The notes under the pieces: generated by a model
The model's input: only the letters and a program-made list of their open reading frames with translations
The model's database searches: none
Told to the model about the DNA's origin: nothing
Source: Asticcacaulis sp. MM231
GTDB taxonomy: Bacteria > Pseudomonadota > Alphaproteobacteria > Caulobacterales > Caulobacteraceae
Assembly (NCBI RefSeq): GCF_964186625.1
Contig: NZ_OZ075108.1
Coordinates: forward strand, 1,426,001 to 1,490,000
Direction: 5' to 3'
DNA: 64,000 nucleotides
Shown here: positions 53,655 to 62,946 of the stretch, in pieces
Numbering within the stretch: the stretch's first letter is position 1
Layout of the letters: every line of letters starts with the position of its first letter
Made by a program: the position numbers and the translations under genes

Positions 53655-56153
53655 ATGAAGATCATGACGACGGCCGCCTCGTGTCTGGCGCTGATGTTGG
53701 CAGGCAGCGCTTTTGCCGAGCCGGCGCTCAAACTCAACGACAAGGGCTATTTTGAAGCACCGGGCCTGAACGTTACGGTCTTCGCCGACATCTATCCCGA
53801 TGGCCACCAGACCGGCGTGACCGTTATCCAGCATGGCGTGCGTGTGGCGGCCAATGGTGATCTGCGGCTGGAACCGTCGCCAGGTCAGTGGTCGCCGATG
53901 CCGGCGGGCGATGGCAAGCCGGTGGTGGAAAGCGCGACCCATTCGGTCAGCCAGGCGCTGCACTATCCAGACGCCTCGAAGAACCGCAAGGGCTTCAATC
54001 CGATCGAATATCCCGATCTCAATTTCAGCTACCATGTCCGCGTCACGCCGCTGGAAGGGAATGCTTTCAAGGTCAGTGTCGATCTCGACAAGCCGCTGCC
54101 GAAAGACTGGGAAGGCAAGGTCGGCTTCAATTTCGAACTGTTCCCGACCGACCTTTTTGGCAAGTCCTGGCTGATGGATCAGACTGATGGAAAAGAATTG
54201 GCGGGCATCTTCCCGCGTCAGGCCAATGGCGGCATGAGCGATGATCACGGCCAGATCATCACCGCGCCTCTGGCCGAGGGCAGGCGACTGACCGTGGCGC
54301 CGGACAGTGATCTGCAACGCATGACGATCCAGAGCCAGACCGGTGAACTGAAGTTGATCGACGGCCGCGGTAATTTCAACAACGGCTGGTATATCGTGCG
54401 AGAAATCACCCGTCCGGGGGCGACGACCGACGCGATTACCTGGGTGATCACGCCGAACGTCGATCCGGACTGGCGTTACAAGCCGGTGGTGCAGGTCAGC
54501 CAGGTCGGTTACCGGCCGGAGCAGACCAAGACCATCATCATCGAGCAGGACCTGCGCGACCGTCAGGCCGATCCGCTGATCCTCTACAAGCTGACCGACA
54601 AGGGCCGCGAAGAGGTGACGCGCTATACGCCCAAACCGTGGGGGCAGTTCCTGCGCTACAATTACCTGACCGCCGACCTGACGGCGGTGACGGCGCCGGG
54701 CATGTACGTGCTGGCGTATCGCGGCGAGGCGACCGGCAGTTTCAAGATCGATGACGATGTCTATGACCGCCACGTCTGGCAGCCGACGCTCGAATATTTC
54801 CTGCCGGTTCAGATGTGCCATATGCTGGTCAAGGAAAAGTACCGCACCTGGCACGGCATCGACCATGAGGACGATGTCCGCATGGCGCCGATCAATTTCA
54901 ACCATTTCGACGGTTACCTGCAAGGCGGCTCGACCCTGACCAAATACCAGCCGGGTGATCACATTGCGGGCCTGAACGCCGGTGGCTGGCACGATGCCGG
55001 TGACTATGACCTGCGTGTCGAGAGCCAGATGGGCACGGTGTGGCTGCTCTCCAAGATGGTCGAAGAGTTCAATCTGAACTACGACGCCACCAGCATAGAT
55101 CAGGCGAAGAAGGTCACTGAAATTCACCAGCCGGACGGCCGGAACGACGCCCTCCAGCAGATCGAACATGGCCTGTTGTCGGTGCTGGGGGGATACAAGG
55201 CGCTCGGCCGCACCTATCGCGGCATTATCGAGCCCGATCTGGCGCAATATACCCTGCTGGGCGACGTCACCACCCAGACCGATAATCTCAATTACGATCC
55301 GGCGCTTAAGGGCGGTGAGCGCACCGGCACGACGTCCTCGCTGAAAGACGATCGTTATGTCTTCACCGAGGACAATCCCAACCGTGAACTGACGACGGCG
55401 GCGCAACTGGCGACCGCCGCGCGCGCCCTGACGCCGACCAATCCGAAGATGGCGAGTGATGCTTTGGCAGCGGCGCGTGATCTTTATGGCAAGGCCTATG
55501 ACCGCGCCACCGACCTGCAAGCCAGGGTCTTCGTCCTGTCAGAACTGGCGCAGACCACCCACGATGCTGCGCTTATCAAGCGTCTGATCGCGCTTAAGCC
55601 TGAGATCGTGGCGCATATCGATCAGACCGGCGCCGTCCTGGCCTCGGCCATGCCCTTGATCCGCGATAAGGCCTTCCTTAGGGACGTCGGGGCGGCGGTG
55701 CAGACCTATCAGGTCAAACTGACCGACGATGCCACCAAGACGCCCTATGGCGTGCCCTATGTGCCCTATATCTGGGGCGCCGGCTGGCAGATACAGGAAT
55801 TCGGCGTGCAGCAGTATTTCTTCCGCAAGGCGTGGCCGCAATATACGCCGGATGCCTTGCAGATGGAGGCGCTGAACTTTGTGCTGGGCGTCCATCCGGG
55901 CCAGAACACATCGTCGTTCGCCTCAGGCGTGGGGGCCAAATCAGCGACCACGGCCTATGGTGCCAATCGCGCCGACTGGAGCTATATCCCCGGCGGTGTC
56001 ATTTCGGGTACGGCGCTCATCCGGCCCGACCTGCCGGAGCTCAAGGTCTGGCCCTATTTCTGGCAACAGACCGAGTATGTCATGGGTGGTGGCGAGACCA
56101 ACTACATGTTCCTGGTGCTGGCGGCGGCGCAGAAAGCGGATCAGAAGAAGTAG
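53655..56153 (+). CDS. Secreted glycoside hydrolase family 9 enzyme
   Basis: The 832-residue protein has a signal peptide (cleavage near Ala-Phe-Ala-Glu, residue 22). Residues about 23-275 are an N-terminal region I cannot name. A cellulase-type immunoglobulin-like domain starts near 278 (Val-Ser-Gln-Val-Gly-Tyr-Arg-Pro). The GH9 barrel has Gly-Gly-Trp-His-Asp-Ala-Gly-Asp-Tyr-Asp (about 442-451), where the Asp residues are the base, and a late Gly-Gly-Glu-Thr-Asn-Tyr (about residue 812), where Glu is the likely acid. GH9 enzymes cut beta-1,4-glucans such as cellulose or xyloglucan. AGGGA precedes the start. It lies on the strand opposite its neighbours. Confidence 0.92.
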   Translation: MKIMTTAASCLALMLAGSAFAEPALKLNDKGYFEAPGLNVTVFADIYPDGHQTGVTVIQHGVRVAANGDLRLEPSPGQWSPMPAGDGKPVVESATHSVSQALHYPDASKNRKGFNPIEYPDLNFSYHVRVTPLEGNAFKVSVDLDKPLPKDWEGKVGFNFELFPTDLFGKSWLMDQTDGKELAGIFPRQANGGMSDDHGQIITAPLAEGRRLTVAPDSDLQRMTIQSQTGELKLIDGRGNFNNGWYIVREITRPGATTDAITWVITPNVDPDWRYKPVVQVSQVGYRPEQTKTIIIEQDLRDRQADPLILYKLTDKGREEVTRYTPKPWGQFLRYNYLTADLTAVTAPGMYVLAYRGEATGSFKIDDDVYDRHVWQPTLEYFLPVQMCHMLVKEKYRTWHGIDHEDDVRMAPINFNHFDGYLQGGSTLTKYQPGDHIAGLNAGGWHDAGDYDLRVESQMGTVWLLSKMVEEFNLNYDATSIDQAKKVTEIHQPDGRNDALQQIEHGLLSVLGGYKALGRTYRGIIEPDLAQYTLLGDVTTQTDNLNYDPALKGGERTGTTSSLKDDRYVFTEDNPNRELTTAAQLATAARALTPTNPKMASDALAAARDLYGKAYDRATDLQARVFVLSELAQTTHDAALIKRLIALKPEIVAHIDQTGAVLASAMPLIRDKAFLRDVGAAVQTYQVKLTDDATKTPYGVPYVPYIWGAGWQIQEFGVQQYFFRKAWPQYTPDALQMEALNFVLGVHPGQNTSSFASGVGAKSATTAYGANRADWSYIPGGVISGTALIRPDLPELKVWPYFWQQTEYVMGGGETNYMFLVLAAAQKADQKK

Positions 56154-56441
56154 CTACAGGTCCTCCTGCCAGTTTTCGCGAGAATGACGGACGGCGAGGA
56201 TGATAATATCTTCGCCGTCCGTTTTATAAATGATGATATGAGAGCCGTAAGGATGCGCGCGGACAGGCGGATCGATTTCAGCGTACTCGCGGGCCATTCC
56301 GGGATTGTCGCCGAGCATGGCGAAGGTCGCTTCCAGGCGAGCATGGTACGTCTCGGCCTGCGCTTGTCCGAACATCATCACCCCCTGCACGTAGACGTCC
56401 ACTACGTCATGAGTGGCCTCAGGTGTGAGACTGTAGGGCAT
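56154..56441 (-). CDS. parE: RelE/ParE-family toxin
   Basis: A 95-residue protein with the ParE pattern: Ala-(x)-His-Asp-Val-Val-Asp-Val-Tyr, Tyr-His-Ala-Arg-Leu-Glu-Ala-Thr-Phe, Gly-Ser-His-Ile-Ile-Ile-Tyr-Lys and Ile-Ile-Leu-Ala-Val-Arg-His-Ser-Arg. ParE toxins poison gyrase. It overlaps the antitoxin gene by one base, the usual order for parDE. It starts directly after the GH9 stop on the other strand. Confidence 0.92.
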   Translation of the reverse strand: MPYSLTPEATHDVVDVYVQGVMMFGQAQAETYHARLEATFAMLGDNPGMAREYAEIDPPVRAHPYGSHIIIYKTDGEDIIILAVRHSRENWQEDL

Positions 56442-56701
56442 CAGGCGCTCTTGGCGATGCCGTTGGCGGCGACATGCGCACGCGCCTTTTCAAGGATATC
56501 CTGCATGCTCAGGTCGCTAATCCCGCTGGCTATGCTGCGTGTAACGACCGCCTGCATCGCGGCGATCTTCTCGGCACGTTCCTGATCGCGGCGGATCAGA
56601 TCGCGGACATAGTCGCTGGTATTGCTGTACTTGCCGGTTTCCGCCTGGCTTTCGGCCCAGGCCTTCATCTGTTCGGGCAGGGAAATATTCATTGTGGCCA
56701 T
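56441..56701 (-). CDS. parD: ParD-type antitoxin
   Basis: An 86-residue protein with the ribbon-helix-helix start Asn-Ile-Ser-Leu-Pro-Glu-Gln-Met-Lys, then Tyr-Ser-Asn-Thr-Ser-Asp-Tyr-Val-Arg-Asp-Leu-Ile-Arg-Arg-Asp, typical of ParD. Such antitoxins repress their own promoter and bind ParE with the C-terminal tail. AGGAGA lies seven bases before the start. Confidence 0.93.
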   Translation of the reverse strand: MATMNISLPEQMKAWAESQAETGKYSNTSDYVRDLIRRDQERAEKIAAMQAVVTRSIASGISDLSMQDILEKARAHVAANGIAKSA

Positions 56702-56766
56702 GACGGTCTCCTTTGCGTCAGACTATATCTCTTGGCAAAGTTTGTCAAAGTCGCTCCGGACACGAA

Positions 56767-56796
56767 AAAGGCCGGAACCTTGCGGCTCCGGCCTTT
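56767..56796 (-). terminator. Terminator after the cold-shock gene
   Basis: A perfect 10-base stem (AAAGGCCGGA / TCCGGCCTTT) with a 10-base loop, about 25 bases past the cold-shock gene stop; runs of A and T flank it. Confidence 0.85.
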
Positions 56797-56820
56797 CCAA
56801 ATTCGGTTAAACCCTAAGGC

Positions 56821-57030
56821 TTAAGCGTTTTCGAGTTGTTCGGCAGACATCTTGCCGGACTTGGCGTCGCGTGCCATCTCGTAGGAGATCTTTTGACCTT
56901 CATTGAGGCTGCGCATACCAGCGCGTTCAACGGCGCTGATGTGAACGAAAACGTCCTGGCCGCCGTCCGAAGGCTCGATGAAACCAAAACCCTTAGTCGG
57001 ATTAAACCACTTAACTGTGCCAGTGCTCAT
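56821..57030 (-). CDS. Cold-shock protein, CspA family
   Basis: A 69-residue protein with the RNP motifs Lys-Gly-Phe-Gly-Phe-Ile and Val-Phe-Val-His-Ile and the opening Gly-Thr-Val-Lys-Trp-Phe-Asn. It binds single-stranded RNA. The ATG at 57030 fits the family; five codons upstream a second ATG is less likely. AAAGGG lies before the start. The 240-base upstream region may be a cold-sensing leader, though no structure is clear. Confidence 0.96.
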   Translation of the reverse strand: MSTGTVKWFNPTKGFGFIEPSDGGQDVFVHISAVERAGMRSLNEGQKISYEMARDAKSGKMSAEQLENA

Positions 57031-57273
57031 AATGAACCCTTTCAAATAGCAATATTATACGCCGCCGAACGAAATGTACGACGACCTCTCGGTTAACTTT
57101 TGAATGGGGGTTCGCTCGATGCACTTTGGAAAAGTGCGAAACAAAACAGCAGACAATTATAAATCGATTTCTCAACTATAATGTAAAACTTGAAAACACG
57201 CAAGTCATTTCAAAAAATGACGTAATAAAACTGCAACGGCGCGTCGTATTACTGACGCGCCGCTTTATAGAGT

Positions 57274-60138
57274 TCAGGATTGTCCCAGTTTTTCGCGCAG
57301 GATGGCGAAGGGCGAATAGGGGTTCACATAGGGCTCCGCCGGCTTTTGTTCGCGGGCGGGTTTGCGATCCGGCTTGCCGCCTGAATAGGGCTTGCCCTCT
57401 TTCGGTGCCCCCTTGCGAGAGCGGTCGCCACGCGGCTTGCCGGCGTTTTCACCTGGCGCGTCAGAGCGTGTCCGCTCCGGACGGACGCGCGGCGGCCGCG
57501 GCTCGAACGATTTTTGCCGCCAGCCGAGCAGTTGCACCTCACGGGTTTCAGGCACGGGCGCCGGCGTTTCGGCCACGGCTTCCTCGACAGGTTCTGTAAT
57601 GGCTTCTGCCACAGGTTCTACAGCGGCTTCCGGCAGGTCAACCGCCTCGACGGGCGTTTCCACGGCTTCCACGCTCACTTCGACAGCGACGGGCGCCTTG
57701 CCTCTGCGGCGTTTACGGCGTGACTTACCTTCGCTCGGTGCGGCTTCCGCCTTGACGTCGACCGCCACTGCCACCGTCTCGGTCACCGTGATCGGCTCAA
57801 CCTTCACCAGCCCCAGGGCCTGCAACAGCTTATCGCGTTGGTTCTCGTTGAGCCCCAGTGCGGCGAAATCGGCCTCGCGCACATAGGTCGCGCCTTTTTG
57901 CCAGACGCCATGGCCCATGATCTTGTCGAGTTGCGACAGGGTCTTCATTGCCACCGCGCCATAGTCACCCAGCAAGAGCTGACCGCGCTGGCTGTGCTTG
58001 CGCTGCGGATGATCGGTCGGATTGGCGCCGCTGCCAAAGGCCTGCAATAGCGGGCGGATTTTCGGGCTTTGCAGTTCGGGCAGGAACCAGGCATAGCGAT
58101 GGCCGGCGACGCCAAGCGCCTTCAGCGCCGCCTTGTCTTCGGCCGTCAGCTTCAGGGTTTCATCGCGGGCAAGGATGCCGGCGTTTTCATAGAGGCGGAA
58201 GGCGATGGCGCGGACGGCCGGCGTCGCGGCCTCATCTTCCGAGGTCTGTTTGATCTTGTACAGGCTCTTGAGACCGGCCTGCGCGCTCTGGCGCACATAG
58301 TCGGTCAGGCGCTTGACGGCGCGTTCCTGCAAGGCCGGATGATCGGGCGCTTCGATCAGCTTGAGGCGCGGCGCGAACCAATCGGAAGGCTCGATGCGGG
58401 CCACGATTTCCTTCTTCCACAGGACGTCATGCCCCTTGATCTGGAAGGCTTTCGAGGCGCTGTTGGCGAGATCGCGCAAACGATCGAGCAGGATCGGCTT
58501 GATGGCGCGGTTGGCGGCCTGACGCAGCGCCTTGTCGGCGATAACGCTTTCGGCGCTGGTCGATGTGAAGGACAGCCCTTTCAGTTCGCCGACGACATGG
58601 CCTTCGATAATGACCTGGCCTTCGGGGGTGACTTCGGGGCGCGGCGCTTCCTCGGCATCGAGCGCCTTGAGCAGGGCGCTGGTGCGGGCGTCAATAAAGC
58701 GCTGCATGAGGGCTTCGTGCAGTTTGTCGGACAGGCGCTCTTCGAGATCGCGCGCCGCGTCGCGCCAGTGCTCGGTGCGGGCCAGCCATGCGCCACGGTT
58801 GGCGATGTAGGAGAGGGTGCGCACGCCGGAAAGGCGCGACGACAGGGTGTCGATATCGCCGTCCATATGGTCGAGATCGCGCAAGGCGCCCTCAAACCAG
58901 TCCTCGGCAATGAAGCCGCCGGGGCTGAGACGTGACCAGAACAGGTGCGCCACCAGTTTCAGGTGCTCATCCAGCCCGATCTTGCGGAAGTCAGGCAACT
59001 GGCAGGCTTCCCACAGCGTGCGCAAGGTCACCGGGTTCCTGATCTTGGCGGCGATATCCTCGTCCTGGCTCAAAAGGCGCAGGGCCTTTTCATCGAGCGC
59101 TTCCTTGGCGAGGTGCAGTCCGATCACGGTTGAGGGCTGCGACAGGCTTTTCAGCAGGGCGTCGAGCGTCGAGAAATCAAGCTTGTGATTGCGCCATTGC
59201 GCGGCATCGAGCGCCATGAACTGATGGTTCTCGACCGCGTGGACCAGATCCTCGTCGAGTTCGTGACATTCACCGGTGACGCCAAAGGTGCCATCGCGCA
59301 TGAAACGGCCAGCGCGGCCGGCGATCTGGCCGATTTCCTGCGCCGTCAGGTGGCGCGTCGACTTGCCGTCGAACTTGGAGAGGCCTGAAAACGCGACATG
59401 CTGAATGTCCATGTTAAGGCCCATGCCGATGGCGTCGGTCGCCACCAGAAAATCGACCTCGCCTTTTTGAAACAATTCGACCTGCGCATTGCGGGTCTTG
59501 GGCGACAGGCTGCCCATCACCACGGCCGCGCCACCGCGCTGGCGGCGGATCAGTTCGGCGATGGCATAGACCTTCTCGGTTGAGAAGGCGACGATGGCGG
59601 TGCGCTTGGGCAGGCGGGTCAGCTTCTTCGGGCCGGAATAGGTGAGGGCGGAGAGACGCTCACGCAGCATGACTTCGGCGGCGGGGAAGAGGCGGTGGAA
59701 CAAGGGCGCGAAGGTCTTGGCGCCCAGAAATACGGTCTCGAAACGGCCGCGCGCATGCAGCAGGCGGTCGGTGAAGACGTAACCGCGCTCGGTGTCGGCG
59801 CAGAGCTGGATTTCATCGACGCACAGGAAATCGACCTGGCGTTCCAGCGGCATGGCCTCGACCGTGCAGATGAAATAGGAGGGCAGGCGCGGAATGATCT
59901 TTTCCTCGCCGGTGATCAGGGCCACGGCGTTGACGCCCTTCAGCGCCACCACGCGTTCGTAGATTTCACGGGCGAGCAGGCGCAGGGGCAGGCCCATCAT
60001 GCCGCTGGCATAGGCGCACATACGCTCGATGGCGTAGTGGGTCTTGCCGGTGTTGGTGGGACCAAGCACGGCCATCAGCTTTGCGTCGCTGGCGGCGTGG
60101 ATAATGGGGCGGGGGCTGTTGGGGGCTATCTCTGACAC
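57274..60138 (-). CDS. SUV3-like helicase with a long charged tail
   Basis: The 954-residue protein has Walker A Gly-Pro-Thr-Asn-Thr-Gly-Lys-Thr (residues 26-33), Asp-Glu-Ile-Gln (108-111) and Gln-Ile-Ala-Gly-Arg-Ala-Gly-Arg (about 270), the pattern of the SUV3/MgpS-type RNA helicases. Residues from about 790 on are low-complexity, with Ala/Val/Glu-rich repeats, then Arg/Pro/Lys-rich sequence. Suv3 works in mitochondrial RNA decay; the bacterial role is less clear. In relatives this gene precedes the S4 protein, fdxA and cdnL. Confidence 0.93.
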   Translation of the reverse strand: MSEIAPNSPRPIIHAASDAKLMAVLGPTNTGKTHYAIERMCAYASGMMGLPLRLLAREIYERVVALKGVNAVALITGEEKIIPRLPSYFICTVEAMPLERQVDFLCVDEIQLCADTERGYVFTDRLLHARGRFETVFLGAKTFAPLFHRLFPAAEVMLRERLSALTYSGPKKLTRLPKRTAIVAFSTEKVYAIAELIRRQRGGAAVVMGSLSPKTRNAQVELFQKGEVDFLVATDAIGMGLNMDIQHVAFSGLSKFDGKSTRHLTAQEIGQIAGRAGRFMRDGTFGVTGECHELDEDLVHAVENHQFMALDAAQWRNHKLDFSTLDALLKSLSQPSTVIGLHLAKEALDEKALRLLSQDEDIAAKIRNPVTLRTLWEACQLPDFRKIGLDEHLKLVAHLFWSRLSPGGFIAEDWFEGALRDLDHMDGDIDTLSSRLSGVRTLSYIANRGAWLARTEHWRDAARDLEERLSDKLHEALMQRFIDARTSALLKALDAEEAPRPEVTPEGQVIIEGHVVGELKGLSFTSTSAESVIADKALRQAANRAIKPILLDRLRDLANSASKAFQIKGHDVLWKKEIVARIEPSDWFAPRLKLIEAPDHPALQERAVKRLTDYVRQSAQAGLKSLYKIKQTSEDEAATPAVRAIAFRLYENAGILARDETLKLTAEDKAALKALGVAGHRYAWFLPELQSPKIRPLLQAFGSGANPTDHPQRKHSQRGQLLLGDYGAVAMKTLSQLDKIMGHGVWQKGATYVREADFAALGLNENQRDKLLQALGLVKVEPITVTETVAVAVDVKAEAAPSEGKSRRKRRRGKAPVAVEVSVEAVETPVEAVDLPEAAVEPVAEAITEPVEEAVAETPAPVPETREVQLLGWRQKSFEPRPPRVRPERTRSDAPGENAGKPRGDRSRKGAPKEGKPYSGGKPDRKPAREQKPAEPYVNPYSPFAILREKLGQS

Positions 60139-60458
60139 GCTGCATACATAGGAGCGCGGAAGCCGTTTGGGAAGCGCTATTGCACCAGAGGGCGCGCAAA
60201 AGCGGACTTGTAAACGAGGTGTTACCGGAATGCCGAACGGGCTGGAAACGAATCATGTCCGAATCACTGACATCGACAGATACCGTTTATGTTCCCTACA
60301 GTATCTAGTAGGTCGATTTTCGATTAACCATAGTCGATCTGCCGATTGCGTGATGGGAGCTATACAAAAACACTACGCAAGTCTGGCCAATCTATACGCC
60401 TGTCATACGGGCGAAGGCGTAGAAAACCGTTGTCTCATCCCTAGAGAGCCAACACAAA
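60139..60458. other. Intergenic region between the helicase and dapA-like genes
   Basis: About 320 bases, divergent promoters expected. No convincing gene, hairpin or promoter hexamers. A GANTC site occurs at about 60261. Confidence 0.35.
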
Positions 60459-60716
60459 ATGCCTTCCCCAGATCCCCTTCAGATGACGGTTTTGTTCCCC
60501 CTGACCGTCGATACTGACCTCAGCCTCACGGCGCAATCTCTTTTACGTCGTGAGTGCGGGGCTCAGATCCGTTCCATCCACCTGCAATCCATCCCTGATA
60601 AACACGAAGCCTGCCTGTGGGTGACGCTGTCAGCCTCGGCCTATGAACCGGCCGTGCATGCGCTCGTCCTTGGTCTGCCGGCCGCGCAGTTCGGCGCCGT
60701 GGCGATGGCGGCCTGA
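60459..60716 (+). CDS. Small ACT-like protein upstream of the dapA-like gene
   Basis: An 85-residue protein (or 77 from the ATG at 60483). The pattern of short strands and helices (Gln-Ile-Arg-Ser-Ile-His-Leu, Ala-Cys-Leu-Trp-Val-Thr-Leu, Ala-Val-His-Ala-Leu-Val-Leu-Gly-Leu, Phe-Gly-Ala-Val-Ala-Met) recalls an ACT domain, the fold that binds amino acids to control enzymes. I cannot prove the match. It ends four bases before the dapA-like start. A GAGAG sequence 11 bases upstream supports the first ATG. Confidence 0.5.
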   Translation: MPSPDPLQMTVLFPLTVDTDLSLTAQSLLRRECGAQIRSIHLQSIPDKHEACLWVTLSASAYEPAVHALVLGLPAAQFGAVAMAA

Positions 60717-60720
60717 TCCC

Positions 60721-61659
60721 ATGCTTATCCCCGAAACCTACGAACCCCGTTCCCCTTACACCGGTATCTGGGTGCCGATGATGACCCCTTTCAAACATGG
60801 AGACGTCGACTATGACGCTGCTAGTCTCTTCACTCATCATCTTGTGGACTTTGGCATTCACGGTCTGGTTGTCGGCGGGACGACGGGTGAAGGTCCGTCT
60901 CTCACGCCTTATGAGAAGGCCCGTCTTGTTGAAACCGTCGCAGCATCCGTCCCTGATGATACCCCCGTCGTCCTGGGTGTTGAAGGCACGAACACCTCGA
61001 AGATTTTAAACGAACTGACGGAGATCGGTGATCTTCCGGTGCATGGCTATCTGGTCTCCGCGCCAAGCTATGTCAGGCCGGGGCAGGAGGGTATCTACCG
61101 GCACTTCATGGCGATATCCGAAGCGGTGAAGCATCCGGTTATCCTCTACGATATTCCGGTGCGCACCGGGGCGGTGCTGCAAATTGACACCATCCTTCGC
61201 CTGATGGCCAGTGGTGATTTCCCGGCCATCAAGGCCTGTGGGCTGACGACGGATCGCCTGAAAGACCTGCCGACCATATACCGCCTCAAGGTGATGTGCG
61301 GTGACGATCAGTGGATGTTCCGGGCGCTGGACATGGGCGCGCATGGCGTCATCAGCGCCTCGGCCCAGGTGGCGCCGCGCCGCTTCGTCGAGGCCTATGC
61401 CATGCTGGAAAAATACAGCGCCGATGGGGCCTGGAAACGCTTCAACATCCTGATGCCCCTGATCGAGCATATGTTCGCCCAACCGAATCCGGCGCCTGTC
61501 AAGGCCGCGCTCGCCTTGCAGACCTGGTGTCAGGAAGAGTTGCGCCTGCCGATGACGCCGGTGACGGCGGACTTTCGTCAGGAACTGGAAACCGTACTCG
61601 CCCATATGCACGCCCTGCATCATGACGATCTGCTCTGTGCCGACAAGTCCTCGAAATAG
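60721..61659 (+). CDS. Dihydrodipicolinate synthase family protein
   Basis: The 312-residue class I aldolase has the family parts: Val-Gly-Gly-Thr-Thr-Gly-Glu-Gly-Pro-Ser (Thr54-Thr55), the proton-relay Tyr143 in Ile-Leu-Tyr-Asp-Ile-Pro-Val-Arg-Thr-Gly, and the Schiff-base Lys171 in Ala-Ile-Lys-Ala. It may be DapA (lysine and diaminopimelate synthesis) or a relative acting on other pyruvate-derived aldols. Asp in place of Asn after Tyr143 and Gly in place of Ser after the Thr pair are less usual for DapA. Confidence 0.88.
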   Translation: MLIPETYEPRSPYTGIWVPMMTPFKHGDVDYDAASLFTHHLVDFGIHGLVVGGTTGEGPSLTPYEKARLVETVAASVPDDTPVVLGVEGTNTSKILNELTEIGDLPVHGYLVSAPSYVRPGQEGIYRHFMAISEAVKHPVILYDIPVRTGAVLQIDTILRLMASGDFPAIKACGLTTDRLKDLPTIYRLKVMCGDDQWMFRALDMGAHGVISASAQVAPRRFVEAYAMLEKYSADGAWKRFNILMPLIEHMFAQPNPAPVKAALALQTWCQEELRLPMTPVTADFRQELETVLAHMHALHHDDLLCADKSSK

Positions 61660-61680
61660 GTAGAACCCGCGGACCCGGCC

Positions 61681-61723
61681 ACAGAACGGCCCCAGCCATC
61701 TCCGACGGCTGGGGCCGTTCTGT
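61681..61723 (+). terminator. Strong terminator after the dapA-like gene
   Basis: A perfect 17-base stem (61681-61697 with 61707-61723), nine-base loop. The T tract is short (ctgttt), but the stem is very stable. Confidence 0.9.
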
Positions 61724-61791
61724 TTGCGGTTGTGTGCAGCGGATGAGGGTTCTATGCTGACCCGATAAAGCGTTCGCGCGAGGAAACGTCA

Positions 61792-62946
61792 ATGCCCATT
61801 GATCACGTCGTGATAACCGGCGCCATGCGCACGCCCATGGGCGGATTTCAGGGTGATTTCGCCGGCGTCACCGCGCCGCAACTCGGGGCGGCAGCCATCA
61901 GGGCGGCTGTCGGTAACATGCCTGCCGATCTGGTCAGCGAAGTTCTTATGGGCTGCGTCCTGCCGGCCGGACTGGGGCAGGCGCCGGCGCGTCAGGCCGC
62001 CCTTCTGGCAGGCTTGCCGGTCTCCGTGCCGGCCGCAACGGTCAACAAGATGTGCGGTTCGGGCATGAAGGCGGTGATGCTGGGCTATGACGCCCTGCTG
62101 GCGGGCTCGGCGGACATGGTGGTGGCCGGCGGCATGGAGAGCATGTCGAACGCACCCTATCTGTTGCCCAAGGCGCGTGCGGGGATGCGGATGGGGCATG
62201 GCGAGGTCAAGGACCACATGTTCCTCGATGGTCTGGAGGATGCCTATGAACCGGGGCGTCTGATGGGCAGTTTCGCCGAGGACGCCGCCCGGCACTATCA
62301 GTTGACCCGCCAGATGCAGGACGATTATGCGCTGGCCAGTTTAAGCCGCGCCCTGGCCGCCGATGTCAGCGCTGAGATCGTGCCGGTCGAGACGAAGGCG
62401 GGCGTTATCACAGCGGACGAGCAACCGGCCAAGGCGCGGCCTGACAAGATTCCGCTGCTCAGACCGGCTTTTGCCAAAGACGGCACGGTCACCGCTGCAA
62501 ACGCCAGTTCGATCTCCGATGGCGCGGCGGCGCTGGTGCTGACGAAGGCATCGGTCGCCGAAGCGCACGGCCTTATACCGTTGGCGCGTATCAGAGGCCA
62601 TGCCAGTCATGCCGAAGAGCCGAAATGGTTCAGCCACGCGCCGGTTGGGGCCATCAACACCTTGCTCGGCAAGGTCGGCTGGTCGGTGGATCAGGTCGAT
62701 CTGTTCGAGATCAACGAGGCCTTCGCGGTGGTGGCGCTGATCGCCATGCACGATCTCAAAATCCCGCATGGCCGGCTGAACATCCATGGCGGCGCCTGCG
62801 CGCTTGGTCACCCGATAGGCGCCAGCGGCGCGCGCATCCTCGTCACTCTCATCAACGCGCTCCGGCAAACCGGCGGCAAGCGTGGTGTGGCCGCCGTATG
62901 CATCGGTGGTGGCGAGGCGACGGCGGTGGCGATCGAGTTGGTTTAA
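61792..62946 (+). CDS. Thiolase, acetyl-CoA acetyltransferase type
   Basis: The 384-residue protein has the acyl-accepting Cys88 in Asn-Lys-Met-Cys-Gly-Ser-Gly-Met, Asn-Glu-Ala-Phe-Ala, Gly-Gly-Ala-Cys-Ala-Leu-Gly-His-Pro-Ile-Gly-Ala-Ser-Gly with the catalytic His, and Cys-Ile-Gly-Gly-Gly-Glu-Ala with the second Cys. It condenses or cleaves acyl-CoA. It may feed polyhydroxybutyrate synthesis (a phasin is encoded at 26 kb) or degrade fatty acids; the sequence does not decide. It overlaps the convergent glycosyltransferase gene by four bases. Confidence 0.95.
   Translation: MPIDHVVITGAMRTPMGGFQGDFAGVTAPQLGAAAIRAAVGNMPADLVSEVLMGCVLPAGLGQAPARQAALLAGLPVSVPAATVNKMCGSGMKAVMLGYDALLAGSADMVVAGGMESMSNAPYLLPKARAGMRMGHGEVKDHMFLDGLEDAYEPGRLMGSFAEDAARHYQLTRQMQDDYALASLSRALAADVSAEIVPVETKAGVITADEQPAKARPDKIPLLRPAFAKDGTVTAANASSISDGAAALVLTKASVAEAHGLIPLARIRGHASHAEEPKWFSHAPVGAINTLLGKVGWSVDQVDLFEINEAFAVVALIAMHDLKIPHGRLNIHGGACALGHPIGASGARILVTLINALRQTGGKRGVAAVCIGGGEATAVAIELV

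Noticed and set aside
53613..55520. 635-codon open frame opposite the GH9 gene
   Set aside because: Antisense shadow of a GC-rich gene, with the Arg/His/Gly-rich composition typical of such shadows.
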